From the NCBI GenBank assembly GCA_002215645.1, contig NGFI01000006.1, forward strand, positions 93,284-157,283: a DNA stretch of 64,000 nucleotides, given 5' to 3'. This document shows positions 25,934 through 36,400 of this stretch, piece after piece. Numbering within the stretch: position 1 is the first letter of the stretch; each line of letters starts with the position of its first letter. The translations under genes and the position numbers were made by a program. The notes beneath the pieces were generated by a model. The model did not search any database, was not told where the DNA came from, and saw only the letters and a program-made list of their open reading frames with translations. Source of the stretch: Gemmatimonadetes bacterium 2013_60CM_65_52 (lineage in GTDB: Bacteria; Gemmatimonadota; Gemmatimonadetes; Gemmatimonadales; Gemmatimonadaceae).

Positions 25934-28539
25934 GCGCCGCGACACCATTGATGCAGCAGTACCGGGAGATCAAGGCGCGGCATGCGAGCGCGATCCTTTT
26001 CTTCCGCATGGGCGACTTCTACGAAATGTTTTATGAGGACGCCGAAACAGCTTCGCGCGTGCTGGGATTGACGCTGACGTCACGCAATAACGGCGGCGCG
26101 GCCGAAGTCCCACTCGCAGGCGTTCCCGTGAAGGCGGGCGCCGAGTATCTGCGCCGCCTCGTTCAACAGGGATATCGTGTCGCCATCTGCGAGCAAGTAG
26201 AGGATCCGAAGCTTGCCAAGGGGATCGTGCGGCGCGAGGTCGTGGAGACGATTTCTCCCGGTGTCGCGTTCGCCGACGATCTGCTGGACGGTGCGCAGAA
26301 CAACTTCGTCGTCGCCCTGGCAGCGGCGGGACAGGGCGCCATCGGCGTCGCGGCGGCGGATGTCTCCACCGGTGAATTCCGACTTGCGCTGTCTGCCACC
26401 GAAGAACTGGATTCACTGTTTGCACGCTTTGCCCCGCGAGAGATCGTCGTGCCGCGCGGAACGTCGGTGTTGCCGCGGTCGTCGATGCTCGACGGCGTGC
26501 TCGTCACCGAGCGCGACACGTGGGAGTTCGATGCCGGGATGGCGCGCGACGATCTGGCACGCCATTTCGCGGTGCGCGGCCTTGATGGGTTAGGTCTCGA
26601 GGAAGGGGATGCCCCGCTCGTGGCCGCTGCGGGAGCACTGCTGCGGTACCTGAAGGAGATGCAGCCCGCCGGCATTCCTCAGCTCGCGCGCCCGCGCGTG
26701 GAGCGCGCCGGCGGTGCCATGCCGTTGGACGAGATGACGCGACGCAACCTGGAGCTCGTCGAGTCGCTCCGCGGCACGGACACCACGGGCACACTGCTCG
26801 CCGTCCTTGACAGGACGATCACGCCGATGGGCACGCGATTACTGCGGCAATGGTTGCTCGCGCCCCTCGTGAATCGAACGGCCATCGACGCGCGACTCGA
26901 TGCCGTCGAGCTGCTCGTGCGCGAGACCGGTAGCCGGGATGCGCTGCGGGCGGCGCTGGACGGCGTGCGCGACATCGAGCGATTGGGCAGCAAGGCAGCC
27001 GCGGGACGCGCGACACCGCGCGAATTGGGCGCGCTGGGAACCTCTCTTGGACGGCTGCCCGCCGTCGCGGCCGCAGTGGAGCGAATTGGCGACTGGAGCG
27101 CGCTCGCGAAAGCGATGTCCGGCTGGGACGATTGTGCGTCACTGGCGACCATGGTCAGCAGCACGCTCGTCGAACGGCCGCCACTGCAAATCGGCGACGA
27201 GCAGACGATCGCGCCGGGCGTCGATGCGGAGCTGGACGATCTTCGACAGCTGCGGAACGGCGGGCGTGAAGCGATCGCGACCATCCAGGCGGAGGAGCGC
27301 ACGCGCACGGGCATCTCGTCGCTCAAGGTGGGCTTCAACAAGGTGTTCGGTTACTTCATCGAAGTGACGAACGCGAACAAGCACCTCGTGCCCGCCGACT
27401 ACCAGCGCCGCCAGACGCTCACGGGCGCGGAGCGATACGTCACGCCGGCGCTCAAGGAATACGAGGAGCGCGTGCTCACCGCGACGGAGCGAATCGAAAG
27501 CCGCGAGCGGGCGTTGTTCGAGGCTCTCCGCAGTGACATCGGCCGCCAGGTCGCGCGTGTGCAGTGCGCGGCGGCTATCGTCGCGGAGCTGGACGTTCTG
27601 GCCGCATTGGCCGACGTGGCCGCACGCGAAGGGTACGTGCGGCCCACGATGTCGGAGGAGTTCCAGCTCGAGATCGCCGGTGGTCGTCATCCGGTCGTCG
27701 AGCGCATGATGCCGCGCGACAAGTTCATCCCGAACGACATGCGCCTGACGTCCGACAACCGCGTGATGGTGCTGACCGGGCCCAACATGGCGGGGAAGAG
27801 CACGATCCTGCGTCAGGTGGGGTTGATCGTGCTGATGGCGCAGGTGGGCAGCTTTGTTCCGGCGAGCGCGGCAACGATCGGCATCTGCGACCGCATCTTC
27901 ACCCGCGTCGGCGCGAGCGACAATCTGGTGCGGGGGCAGTCGACCTTCATGGTGGAAATGGCCGAAACGAGCGCCATCCTCCACACCGCGACCGCGCGAA
28001 GCCTGGTGCTGCTCGACGAAATCGGCCGCGGGACGAGCACGTACGATGGCGTCTCGATCGCCTGGGCCGTCACCGAGCATCTGCACGACGCGGTGGGGTG
28101 CAAGACGATCTTCGCGACGCACTACCACGAGCTGGTGCAACTCGAGGCTGAATTAGACGCAGTATGCAACTATAACGTGGCCGTGCGGGAGGTCGGAGAT
28201 CAGATCCTCTTCCTGCACCGGCTGATGCCGGGGAGCGCGGACCGATCGTACGGCATCGAGGTGGGAAAGCTCGCGGGGCTGCCGCAGGACGTCATCGCGC
28301 GCGCTCGAATCGTGCTTGCATTGCTCGAAGGGGAGGCGGAGCATCTGGTACCCGCGCTGGCGCCAGTTGGCGGACGGAGGCAGCCACGCAGCGCGGTGAT
28401 ACCCGACCAACTGGCGCTGTTCGCGCCGCCGGCACCGCATCCCGTCGTCGAGCAGCTCAAGAGCGTCGACGCAAACAGCCTCACGCCGATCGCCGCACTG
28501 CAATTGCTGGCGAAGCTTGCGGCCGAGGCACGACAATGA
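25930..28539 (+). CDS. mutS: DNA mismatch repair protein MutS
   Basis: Mismatch recognition ATPase of 869 residues. The N-terminal mismatch-reading motif is intact (FFRMGDFYEMFYEDAE, with the stacking Phe and the Glu of FxE), and the clamp and lever domains are complete. The ATPase has Walker A TGPNMAGKST, the ST-motif (FMVEMAETSAIL), Walker B SLVLLDEIGRGTSTYDG and the H-loop FATHYHEL. GTG start overlaps the SPOR gene stop (GTGA); the stop overlaps the next ATG. No mutL is in the window. Confidence 0.98.
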   Translation: MSAATPLMQQYREIKARHASAILFFRMGDFYEMFYEDAETASRVLGLTLTSRNNGGAAEVPLAGVPVKAGAEYLRRLVQQGYRVAICEQVEDPKLAKGIVRREVVETISPGVAFADDLLDGAQNNFVVALAAAGQGAIGVAAADVSTGEFRLALSATEELDSLFARFAPREIVVPRGTSVLPRSSMLDGVLVTERDTWEFDAGMARDDLARHFAVRGLDGLGLEEGDAPLVAAAGALLRYLKEMQPAGIPQLARPRVERAGGAMPLDEMTRRNLELVESLRGTDTTGTLLAVLDRTITPMGTRLLRQWLLAPLVNRTAIDARLDAVELLVRETGSRDALRAALDGVRDIERLGSKAAAGRATPRELGALGTSLGRLPAVAAAVERIGDWSALAKAMSGWDDCASLATMVSSTLVERPPLQIGDEQTIAPGVDAELDDLRQLRNGGREAIATIQAEERTRTGISSLKVGFNKVFGYFIEVTNANKHLVPADYQRRQTLTGAERYVTPALKEYEERVLTATERIESRERALFEALRSDIGRQVARVQCAAAIVAELDVLAALADVAAREGYVRPTMSEEFQLEIAGGRHPVVERMMPRDKFIPNDMRLTSDNRVMVLTGPNMAGKSTILRQVGLIVLMAQVGSFVPASAATIGICDRIFTRVGASDNLVRGQSTFMVEMAETSAILHTATARSLVLLDEIGRGTSTYDGVSIAWAVTEHLHDAVGCKTIFATHYHELVQLEAELDAVCNYNVAVREVGDQILFLHRLMPGSADRSYGIEVGKLAGLPQDVIARARIVLALLEGEAEHLVPALAPVGGRRQPRSAVIPDQLALFAPPAPHPVVEQLKSVDANSLTPIAALQLLAKLAAEARQ

Positions 28540-29933
28540 AACCGATGCGCAACCTGCGCCCTTACGACAACGTTCTCGAGACGGTTGGTTGGACGCCGCT
28601 CATCCGACTGCACCGGATCACACGTGGAATCCGTACGCCGGTGTATGGGAAGGCGGAGTTCTTCAATCCCGGCGGATCCGTCAAGGATCGCATCGGCCTG
28701 CCCATCATCGAGAATGCCGAGCGTGCGGGGCAACTCAAGCCGGGCGGGACGATCGTGGAGGGGACGAGCGGCAACACCGGTGTCGGGCTGGCAATCGCCG
28801 CGGCACTCAAAGGCTATCGCTGCATTTTCACGATGCCGGATAAGATGTCGCAGGAAAAGGTCCGGCTGTTGAAGGCTTTTGGCGCCGACGTCATCGTCAC
28901 GCCCACGGCGGTCGCTCCCGACCATCCTGACAACTACATCATGGTGGCCAAGCGCATTGCGGAAGAAACGCCAAACGCGATTCTCGCGAATCAGTTCTAC
29001 AACCAGGCGAATCCGGACGCGCACTACGCGACGACCGGCCCGGAGATCTGGGAGCAGACGGAGGGCCGCGTCACCCATGTGGTTGCTGCGGCGGGAACCG
29101 GTGGGACGATCACTGGCGTCGGCCGCTATCTCAAGGAGAAAAATCCCGCCATCAAGATCATTTCCGGCGACCCGCAGGGGTCGATTCTGGCGGAGCTCTG
29201 GCGGAGCAAGGGAAAGCACAGAATGGAGGGTGCGCCGTACAAGGTCGAGGGTGTAGGACAGGACAAGCTTCCGGAAACACTCGACCTCTCGATCGTCGAC
29301 GACTATCGCACCGTCAGTGACCGTGACGCGTTCGGCATGGCACGGCGTCTCACGCGCGAGGAGGGGTTGTTCGTGGGAGGATCGTCAGGCCTGATCGCGC
29401 ACGTGGCGTTACAGGTGGCGCGGGAGGCGGACGATCCGGACGCCTGCATCGTGGCCTTCCTGTGCGACACCGGAGAACGCTACCTCTCGAAGCAATTCAA
29501 CGACGAGTGGATGCGCGAGAATCAGTTACTCGAGCCCGATCGCGTGACACTCGGTGACCTGATACAGGGCAAGGGGAACGGCGCGCCGCCTACGGTGGTC
29601 AGCGCCGCGCCGGGTCAACTCGTGCGGCAGGCGCTCAACCTCATGCGCCTGCACGACGTCTCGCAGCTCCCCGTCATCGACGATGGTCAGAGCGTGGGGA
29701 GCGTGACCGAGTACGCGCTCACGCAACGCGGACTGGAGAGCTCGCGCTTCCTGGATGCCGTGGTGAGCGAGGTCATGGACGAGGCGTTTCCCGTCGTCGA
29801 TGCCGCACAGCACGTGGAGTCGGTCCAGAAGCTGCTCTCGAAGGCTACGCCCGCGGTGCTGGTGCGCGACGGGGCGAACATCGTAGGCATCATCACGCGA
29901 AGCGACATGCTCGCGTACCTCATGAGCAGATAG
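28536..29933 (+). CDS. Cystathionine beta-synthase with C-terminal CBS pair
   Basis: PLP enzyme of 465 residues that condenses serine and homocysteine, or possibly an O-acetylserine sulfhydrylase-like enzyme. The PLP lysine lies in FFNPGGSVKDRIG, the substrate loop in EGTSGNTGVGLA, and the phosphate-binding loop in AAAGTGGTITGVG. Residues from about 335 form two CBS domains (HDVSQLPVIDDGQSVGSV; AVLVRDGANIVGIITRSDML), which in relatives bind adenosyl ligands and regulate activity. The PLP plus CBS layout favours cystathionine beta-synthase over plain cysteine synthase. It overlaps mutS by 4 bp. Confidence 0.88.
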   Translation: MKPMRNLRPYDNVLETVGWTPLIRLHRITRGIRTPVYGKAEFFNPGGSVKDRIGLPIIENAERAGQLKPGGTIVEGTSGNTGVGLAIAAALKGYRCIFTMPDKMSQEKVRLLKAFGADVIVTPTAVAPDHPDNYIMVAKRIAEETPNAILANQFYNQANPDAHYATTGPEIWEQTEGRVTHVVAAAGTGGTITGVGRYLKEKNPAIKIISGDPQGSILAELWRSKGKHRMEGAPYKVEGVGQDKLPETLDLSIVDDYRTVSDRDAFGMARRLTREEGLFVGGSSGLIAHVALQVAREADDPDACIVAFLCDTGERYLSKQFNDEWMRENQLLEPDRVTLGDLIQGKGNGAPPTVVSAAPGQLVRQALNLMRLHDVSQLPVIDDGQSVGSVTEYALTQRGLESSRFLDAVVSEVMDEAFPVVDAAQHVESVQKLLSKATPAVLVRDGANIVGIITRSDMLAYLMSR

Positions 29934-29948
29934 CCAAGGACAACCGGC

Positions 29949-30983
29949 GTGCGGATCATCGTACTCATGGGCGGGACGTCGTCGGAGCGGGACGTCTCGC
30001 TCGCGTCGGGGCTGCGAATCGCGGGCGCCCTGCGCGAGCGCGGCCATGACGTGCGGAGCATGGACACGGCAAAGGGGCCGATCGACCTCGCGGCCGAGCA
30101 GCAGATGTTGGCTGGCTCCGTCGTTGGGCAGGCACCGCCGACGCCGGAAGAGCTGGCGCAAATGAATGCGGAGTCGGTGGCCGACATGGCCGGACGGCTG
30201 CCGCGGCGGGGCGAGTGCGACGTCGCCTTTCTGGCGCTTCACGGCGGACGGGGCGAAGATGGTACCATCCAGGCGCTCCTCGATCTGGCCGGCGTGCCCT
30301 ACACGGGGAGCGGACACCTCGCGAGCGCGCTCGCCATGGATAAGGATCTATCCAAACACCTCATGCGTGCACACGACGTACAAACGGCGGACTGGTTGAT
30401 GGCGCGCGAAGACGCCATCCCCACGACCGAAGCAGTGGGCGACGTCCTCGGATGGCCGGTGGTGGTGAAGCCATCGAAGCAGGGATCGACCGTGGGCCTC
30501 TCCGTCGTGAAAGCCGCGTCAGACCTGTCGTTCGCCATCGCGGAAGCATTCCGTCACGACGATGAAGTGATGATCGAGCGGTTCATTCCCGGCCGAGAGC
30601 TCACGGTGACCATCCTTGGGGGCGATGCCCTTCCGGTCGGAGAGATCATTGCGAAGAAGGAAATATACGACTACGAGTGCAAGTACACGCCGGGCATGGC
30701 CGAAGAGATTTTTCCCGCGGCGCTGAGCATGGCAGAGAGCTCGCACGTGCAGGAGCAAGCGCGGCGCGCCTTCGACGCGCTCAAACTCTCGGGGTGTGCG
30801 CGAATCGACTTCCGCATGAAAGCATCGACTGAATTCTTCTGTCTCGAGGCAAACACGCTTCCGGGCATGACGGGGACGAGTCTTGTGCCACAGGCTGCCG
30901 CGGCGGCCGGCATCGGCTTTCCGGAATTGTGCGAGCGCATTGCGCGGCTCGCGCTCGACCGCGCATCGGCTCCCGTCGGATGA
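29949..30983 (+). CDS. ddl: D-alanine--D-alanine ligase
   Basis: ATP-grasp enzyme making the D-Ala-D-Ala dipeptide for peptidoglycan. The protein is 344 residues from GTG 29949. It begins MRIIVLMGGTSSERDVSLAS and has AFLALHGGRGEDGTIQALLD, VVVKPSKQGSTVGLSVV and EANTLPGMTGTSLVPQAAAA, all typical. An N-terminal insertion (about residues 60-90) makes it slightly longer than E. coli DdlB. It is coupled to the next gene by an ATGA overlap. Confidence 0.96.
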   Translation: MRIIVLMGGTSSERDVSLASGLRIAGALRERGHDVRSMDTAKGPIDLAAEQQMLAGSVVGQAPPTPEELAQMNAESVADMAGRLPRRGECDVAFLALHGGRGEDGTIQALLDLAGVPYTGSGHLASALAMDKDLSKHLMRAHDVQTADWLMAREDAIPTTEAVGDVLGWPVVVKPSKQGSTVGLSVVKAASDLSFAIAEAFRHDDEVMIERFIPGRELTVTILGGDALPVGEIIAKKEIYDYECKYTPGMAEEIFPAALSMAESSHVQEQARRAFDALKLSGCARIDFRMKASTEFFCLEANTLPGMTGTSLVPQAAAAAGIGFPELCERIARLALDRASAPVG

Positions 30984-31672
30984 GCCGACCCATTGGGAAG
31001 CTTCCGAGCTCGAGCGCCGCGCTGGCGGGCATTCCGGCGGGCGTGCAGACCTGTGGTCCGTGGAGTGGCCGCCGCCAACTCTTCATTCGTTTCGCGGTGG
31101 AGGCGGAGACGGCGACCATCTATTCGGCCGATGCGCTGCGCGGTGAGCTGACGCGTCTCACAGCGCGTTCCCGATATCACTCGATCGCGATTACCGGGCG
31201 CGACGCGCTGGCGGAAGAGCAGTTCCTCCGGGACGTCTTCGAGGCGGCGAGTCCCCTGCCGGTGATGCTCGATCACGACGGGCAGCGGCCCGCGGAGCTG
31301 CAGGGGCTGCTTCATGCGCTGTCTCTCGTGCAGGTCACGCTCGAGGGAACGGAAGGCGCGCCGGCGCTCGAACGGGCCAGCCAGACCATCGCGCTCTCCG
31401 CGCGCAAACATGTGACGCACACCGTGGTGGTCCTTCCGCTGCCGTCGGTGAGTGACGGGGTGCTTTTGCGGATCGTCGAACAGATACATGGCGCAAGCGC
31501 CGACACCGTGATCGTCGTCCATCCGGTGTCCGATCGCAGCCCCGACCATGACCGGCGGTGGGCGTCGTGGCTGGAGCAGGCGATGGCAGTCCACGCCGAC
31601 GTGCGCGTGTTGTCCCGGTGGCCGGTGCCGGCCGCGCGCCCGGAGGACGCAGGAACCCGCAACGCGCGCTGA
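30980..31672 (+). CDS. Uncharacterised protein, radical-SAM-like fold without cluster cysteines
   Basis: Soluble protein of 230 residues overlapping ddl by 4 bp. The layout resembles radical SAM activases or QueE-like proteins: an opening GVQTCGPWSGRRQLFIRF, then SADALRGELTRLTARSRYHS, a segment IAITGRDALAEEQFLRDVF in the place of TGGEPLLQ, and LPVMLDHDGQRP in the place of ETNG. The CxxxCxxC motif that binds the 4Fe-4S cluster is absent; there is a single cysteine. I infer a degenerate barrel with an unknown role; the resemblance is by eye and could be chance. Confidence 0.55.
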   Translation: MSRPIGKLPSSSAALAGIPAGVQTCGPWSGRRQLFIRFAVEAETATIYSADALRGELTRLTARSRYHSIAITGRDALAEEQFLRDVFEAASPLPVMLDHDGQRPAELQGLLHALSLVQVTLEGTEGAPALERASQTIALSARKHVTHTVVVLPLPSVSDGVLLRIVEQIHGASADTVIVVHPVSDRSPDHDRRWASWLEQAMAVHADVRVLSRWPVPAARPEDAGTRNAR

Positions 31673-31737
31673 GGTTAGTACGTTGAAGGAAGAGGCGTTC
31701 GCGCGGCGCGGGCGCAACACACCGTTCACGAGCAGTA

Positions 31738-32688
31738 ATGCAGCACCGTCCGATGGCGATCCCCCTCCCGGTCGACGAGCATGAGACTCCGCTGATGACG
31801 CGCGGTGTTCGCGTGCTGCTCGCCATCAACGTCGTCATGCTGTTCCTGCAGTGGACGCTCGTCAGCGACGCCGACGCCTTTGCGGTGCTTGGCTTTCAGG
31901 ATGCGAGCCTTCAGCGGACGCTGTGGAGCACGATCACCTACATGTTCGTGCATTACGGCGTGTGGCATCTCGTGGTGACGATGTCCGCGCTCCTCACGTT
32001 TGGTCCGCGGCTCGAGGCGGCCATGGGAACGCGCGCGTTCGTTCTCTATTACCTCTGGTGCGGCGTGGGCGGCGCCATGGCCCAGCTTCTGTTCGTCCGT
32101 TCCGGATTGCTCATCGGTGCGTCCGCGGCCGTGTTCGGCGTGATGTTCGCCTACTGGCAGCACTGGCCCCGGGAAGAAGTGTCGTTCCTGGGCGTGGTGC
32201 CGATGCGGGCGTGGGCGCTCGTCCTGCTCCTGATCGCCGCGAATTGTGTGGTCGGCGCGATCGGCGCCGGCGCGCCGGTCGCCGGCGGTGTCCGGCTCGC
32301 GTATCTCGGCCATTTCGGCGGGCTGGCGTTCGGGTGGCTCTATTTCCGCACGCCCCCAGCGGCCAGCCTGGACCGGCTGCGTCAGCGCATGTCGTCGGCG
32401 CCGGATCAGCCGGAAGAGACGCCACCCCGCGCGATTCCGCGTACCCGCTCACGCGCGCAGCGTGAAGATGCGGATGACGTGGTGGCCAAGAGCAAGGCGC
32501 TGGCGACGCAGAAGCCGCGGCCATCCTCTCGGGCGATCGTCACGCCGGTCCGGACCTCGCGAGAAGCGCGCGCGGCGGAACTGGATCGCGTGCTCGACAA
32601 GATCTCGTCGTCGGGATTGGAGAGCCTGTCCACCGATGAGCGTGCCGTGCTGGACGAGATGGCGAAGCGCCTGCGCGGCGAGGGCTAA
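31738..32688 (+). CDS. Rhomboid-family intramembrane serine protease
   Basis: Membrane protein of 316 residues. Six hydrophobic segments fill residues 25-215. The catalytic serine is in LLIGASAAVFGVMFAYW (GASA rather than GASG) and the catalytic histidine in LAYLGHFGGLAFGWLYF. The extramembrane signature before them, MGTRAFVLYYLWCGVGGAMAQ, is typical. The C-terminal 100 residues are soluble, charged and have a predicted helix (DRVLDKISSSGLESLSTDER) like the C-terminal tail found in many such rhomboid-like proteins. Its substrate is unknown. Confidence 0.85.
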   Translation: MQHRPMAIPLPVDEHETPLMTRGVRVLLAINVVMLFLQWTLVSDADAFAVLGFQDASLQRTLWSTITYMFVHYGVWHLVVTMSALLTFGPRLEAAMGTRAFVLYYLWCGVGGAMAQLLFVRSGLLIGASAAVFGVMFAYWQHWPREEVSFLGVVPMRAWALVLLLIAANCVVGAIGAGAPVAGGVRLAYLGHFGGLAFGWLYFRTPPAASLDRLRQRMSSAPDQPEETPPRAIPRTRSRAQREDADDVVAKSKALATQKPRPSSRAIVTPVRTSREARAAELDRVLDKISSSGLESLSTDERAVLDEMAKRLRGEG

Positions 32689-32691
32689 GAC

Positions 32692-32723
32692 AAAAAAAGA
32701 GCCCCCTGGACTTGCCAGGGGGC
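32692..32723 (-). terminator. Intrinsic terminator oriented to the minus strand
   Basis: GCCCCCTGG (32701-32709) pairs with CCAGGGGGC (32715-32723) with a 5-nt loop. Read on the minus strand the hairpin is followed by TCTTTTTTTG, a proper U tract; on the plus strand no T run follows. Both flanking genes are on the plus strand, so the orientation is unexpected. Confidence 0.7.
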
Positions 32724-32829
32724 GGTACCGCCAGGCCGTTCTCCCGGCGGCGATGTCCGGCCCAGAGTGGACCGGAACTTTCAAAACATACGATCATCCG
32801 GGTGCGTCGCGCCAGAGTAGATTCCTTGC

Positions 32830-33228
32830 ATGCCGCGCGCCGAACTGCTGGAGACCTTCCCCAATCCATACCCCGGTCGCGGGTATGAGATCGCGATGGA
32901 GTGCCCCGAGTTCACCTCGCTCTGTCCGCTTGGGGGCATCGAGTCGGATGCGACGGAGCTGCAACAGCTCGAGGGCGGTGCGCCGGACTTCGGGACGATT
33001 TTCATCACATATGTTCCGGGCGACGTCTGCGTGGAGCTCAAGAGCCTCAAGCTCTATCTCTGGAGCTTTCGCAACGACGGCATCTTCTACGAGCGTGCGG
33101 TCAACCGGATCCTGGACGATCTCGCCGCCGCGGTGCGTCCCGTCTGGATGGAAGTCGTGGGTGACTTCAACATCCGCGGCGGCATCAAGAGCGTGATCAC
33201 GGCGCGTGTCGGAGCACGGATACCATAG
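32830..33228 (+). CDS. queF: NADPH-dependent 7-cyano-7-deazaguanine reductase (with insertion)
   Basis: Reduces preQ0 to preQ1 in queuosine synthesis. Unimodular QueF of 132 residues. The catalytic cysteine is in CPEFTSLCPLGG and the NADPH/substrate segment ESKSLKLYLFSFRN is represented by ELKSLKLYLWSFRNDG. The C-terminal motif is FNIRGGIKS. Compared with the B. subtilis type, about 14 residues (IESDATELQQLEGG) are inserted between the catalytic Cys and the conserved Asp of APDFG. It lies 140 bp after the rhomboid gene. It presumably serves tRNA modification and is not linked to the QueC-like gene of the island 15 kb away. Confidence 0.92.
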   Translation: MPRAELLETFPNPYPGRGYEIAMECPEFTSLCPLGGIESDATELQQLEGGAPDFGTIFITYVPGDVCVELKSLKLYLWSFRNDGIFYERAVNRILDDLAAAVRPVWMEVVGDFNIRGGIKSVITARVGARIP

Positions 33229-33477
33229 CCCGTGACCCGACAAGACGGGTGACCGTCACATGGGCTGGTGCAACGAGACGCCACGATTGCTGGTTACGTT
33301 CTCGTTTCACGAGTCCCTTGCTCCACTCGCAGGGCAAGTCCTACTTTCTTCGGCAGAGTAGCTCCTCGCCGCTCGCTCGAAGCGCGCTTTTCTGCCGGAG
33401 TTGATACGGCGACCCATCCGCCGCGACCCTCCCCCATGCGGATGAGCGAAGTTCCCACTGTCATTGAGGATTGTTTA

Positions 33478-36400
33478 ATGAGGCGACTAGCACGTTTCCT
33501 TCTGAACGTCGCGCCGATGTTGGCGTTCGCCGCCGCCACGGTACAGGCCCAGGGCGTGACGACCGGTTCGATGTCCGGCGTCATCACGTCGAATGGCGCA
33601 CCGGCTCCGGGTGTCAGCGTCATCGCGCTGCACGTCGAATCCGGCTCGCGCTACGCGGCCGTCACGCGGGATGACGGGCGGTACACGATTTCCGCCATGC
33701 GCGTCGGCGGCCCATATCGCGTTTCCGTTTCCCGCATCGGGTTCCAGCGCCAGCGCCGCGACAGCGTGTTCATCACGCTCGGTCAGGCGACGCCGATGAA
33801 CTTCGATCTGAAGTCGGTGGCCGTGCAGATCGAGGAAGTCACCGTATCGGGCATCCGCGATCCGGTCATGAGTCCCGATCGCACGGGAGCAGCGACCACG
33901 GTGCAGCGTGACGCGATCGCCGCAATGCCGACGATCTCGGGTCGTCTCGACGCCCTGGTGCGCTTGACCCCGCAGGCGGGCGGAACGAGCAATCCGTACT
34001 CCTTCGTGGGACAGGATCCCCGGATGAACAACATCACGGTGGACGGATCCTACTTCAACAATTCCTTCGGCCTCGGCAACACACCGGGCGATCGCACCGG
34101 CGTCGCGCCGATTTCGCTCAATGCCGTGGAGCAGGTGCAGATCAGCGTGTCGCCGTTCGACGTGCGGCAGGGCAACTTCGTGGGCGCAAACGTCAACACG
34201 GTGACGCGGAGCGGCACCAATCAGTTCAAGGGCTCGTTCCTCTATCAGACCCGCAATCAGAACTACATCGGCACCAAGGCGGGCGCGAATCCCTTCGATC
34301 CCGGCCTGACCAAGTACCACAACATCGGCGGCTGGGCCTCGGGACCCATCATCCCGAACAAGCTGTTCTTCTTCTTCAACTACGAAGACGACGCCATCGA
34401 GCAGCCGGGCACCACGTTCCGCGCGAACCTCGGCAGCGAAACGGCTACGGGCAGCGTCACACGCGTGAAGGCGTCGGATCTGGACGGGTTGGCTACCTTC
34501 CTCCAGACCAACTTCAAGTACGCACCCGGCGCCTACCAGGGCTACAACAATGCGACGCCCGCGAAGCGCCTGCTCGGAAAGGTCGATTACAACGTCAACG
34601 ACCAGAACAAGCTGAGCCTCCGCTACATCCAGCTCGACTCCAAGACGGACGTGCTGCTCTCCAACTCGTCGTCGCTGGGCTTCGGCAATCGTCGCTCGAG
34701 TACGTTCGGGCTCAACTATCAGGCGTCGAACTACAACATTCTCGAGAACATCAAGTCGCTGGTCGGTGAGCTCAATACGTCGTTCGGAAACGGAATGACG
34801 AACCAGCTCATCGCCGGCTACACGACGAACGACGAGAGCCGCGGTGCTCTCGAGACGCTGTTCCCCTTCGTGGACATCCTCGAGAGCGGCAGCGTCTACA
34901 CGTCATTCGGCAGCGAGCCCTTCACCCCGAACAACGAGCTCCGCTACCACACGGCCCAGTTCCAGAACACCCTGTCGATCTTCCGCGACAAGCACACGTG
35001 GTCCGTTGGCGTGAGCGCAGAGCGGTATCACTCGGAGAACGTGTTCTTTCCGGGCTCGCAGAGTGCATACGTCTACAACTCACTCGCGGACTATTACGCG
35101 GACGCGAACGGCTATATCGCGAATCCGAACCGCACGACGTCACCGGTGACGCTGCGTCGCTTCCAGGTCCGGTACATGAACATTCCGGGCGCGACAAAGC
35201 CGGTTCAGCCACTGGACGTCACGTACGCGGGTATCTACGCGCAGGACGAGTGGACGCCGACGCCACGCCTGACGCTCGACATCGGTGCACGCATCGACGT
35301 TCCGCGGTTCGACAACACCGCGTATGACAACCCGAACGTCGACAAGCTGGTGTTCCGCGACGAGAACGGAAACGCGGTGCAGTACAACTCGGGCGCGCTG
35401 CCCAAGGCGACCCCGTTGTTCTCACCCCGCCTCGGCTTCAACTGGGACGCCAACGGCGACCGCACCATGCAGTTCCGCGGCGGCGTCGGCATCTTCACCG
35501 GCAAGCCGGCGTACGTCTGGATCTCGAACCAGATCGGCAACACCGGCGTGCTGACGGGCTTCGACCAGCTCGACAACACGACGGCCCGTCCGTGGAATCC
35601 GGATCCGAACGCGTACAAGCCGAAGGGCACGCCGACCGGTGCACCGGCAGCGAGCGTCGATCTCGCAGTGACCGATCAGAACTTCAAATTCCCGCAGATC
35701 TGGCGCGGCGACATTGCGGTCGACAAGCGACTTCCCTGGGATCTCGTCGGGACCGGCGAGTTCATCTACAATCACGATCTGAACGGCGTCTATTATATCA
35801 ACGCAAACCTTCCGGCGGCACAGTCGGCGTTCGTGGGTGCGGATGCTCGCCCGCGCTGGACGGGCACCTCGTGCAACGCTCCGACGCCCGGCCCGTGCGT
35901 GACGCGTCTCAACAACACCGCTGGCAACGTCATCACGAACGCGATCGTGCTGAAGAACCAGAGCGTCGGCTATTCCTGGAACTCGGCATTCTCGCTCGAG
36001 CGCGCGTTCAGCAGCGGATTCTCCGCCAAGGCGGCGTATAGCTACGGCGTGGCGAGGAACACCGTGGATCCGGGCTCGATCGCGTCGGGGTCGTGGAGCA
36101 GCAACGCGGTTTCACGTGACCCGAACAACCCCGGCGTCGGCTACTCGCAGTACTCGCCGGGCCACCGTCTCTTCCTCACCGAGTCGCTGCGACGCAACTG
36201 GTTCGGCTTCGGCAACACCACCATCACCGCGTTTACGGAGTGGGCGACGCCGACCAACTTCAGCTACATCTTCAGCGGCGACGCCAACGGTGACGGCAAC
36301 ACGTCGAACGACCTGCTCTACGTCCCGAAGGACACGTCGGAGATGTACTTCCAGCAGTACACGCAGGGCACCGGTGCGACCGCGGTGACGTTCACGGTGG

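Noticed and set aside
33294..33477. Upstream extension of the Oar-like receptor to 33268
   Set aside because: ATG 33478 has a ribosome site and begins a proper signal peptide; the extension would bury it.
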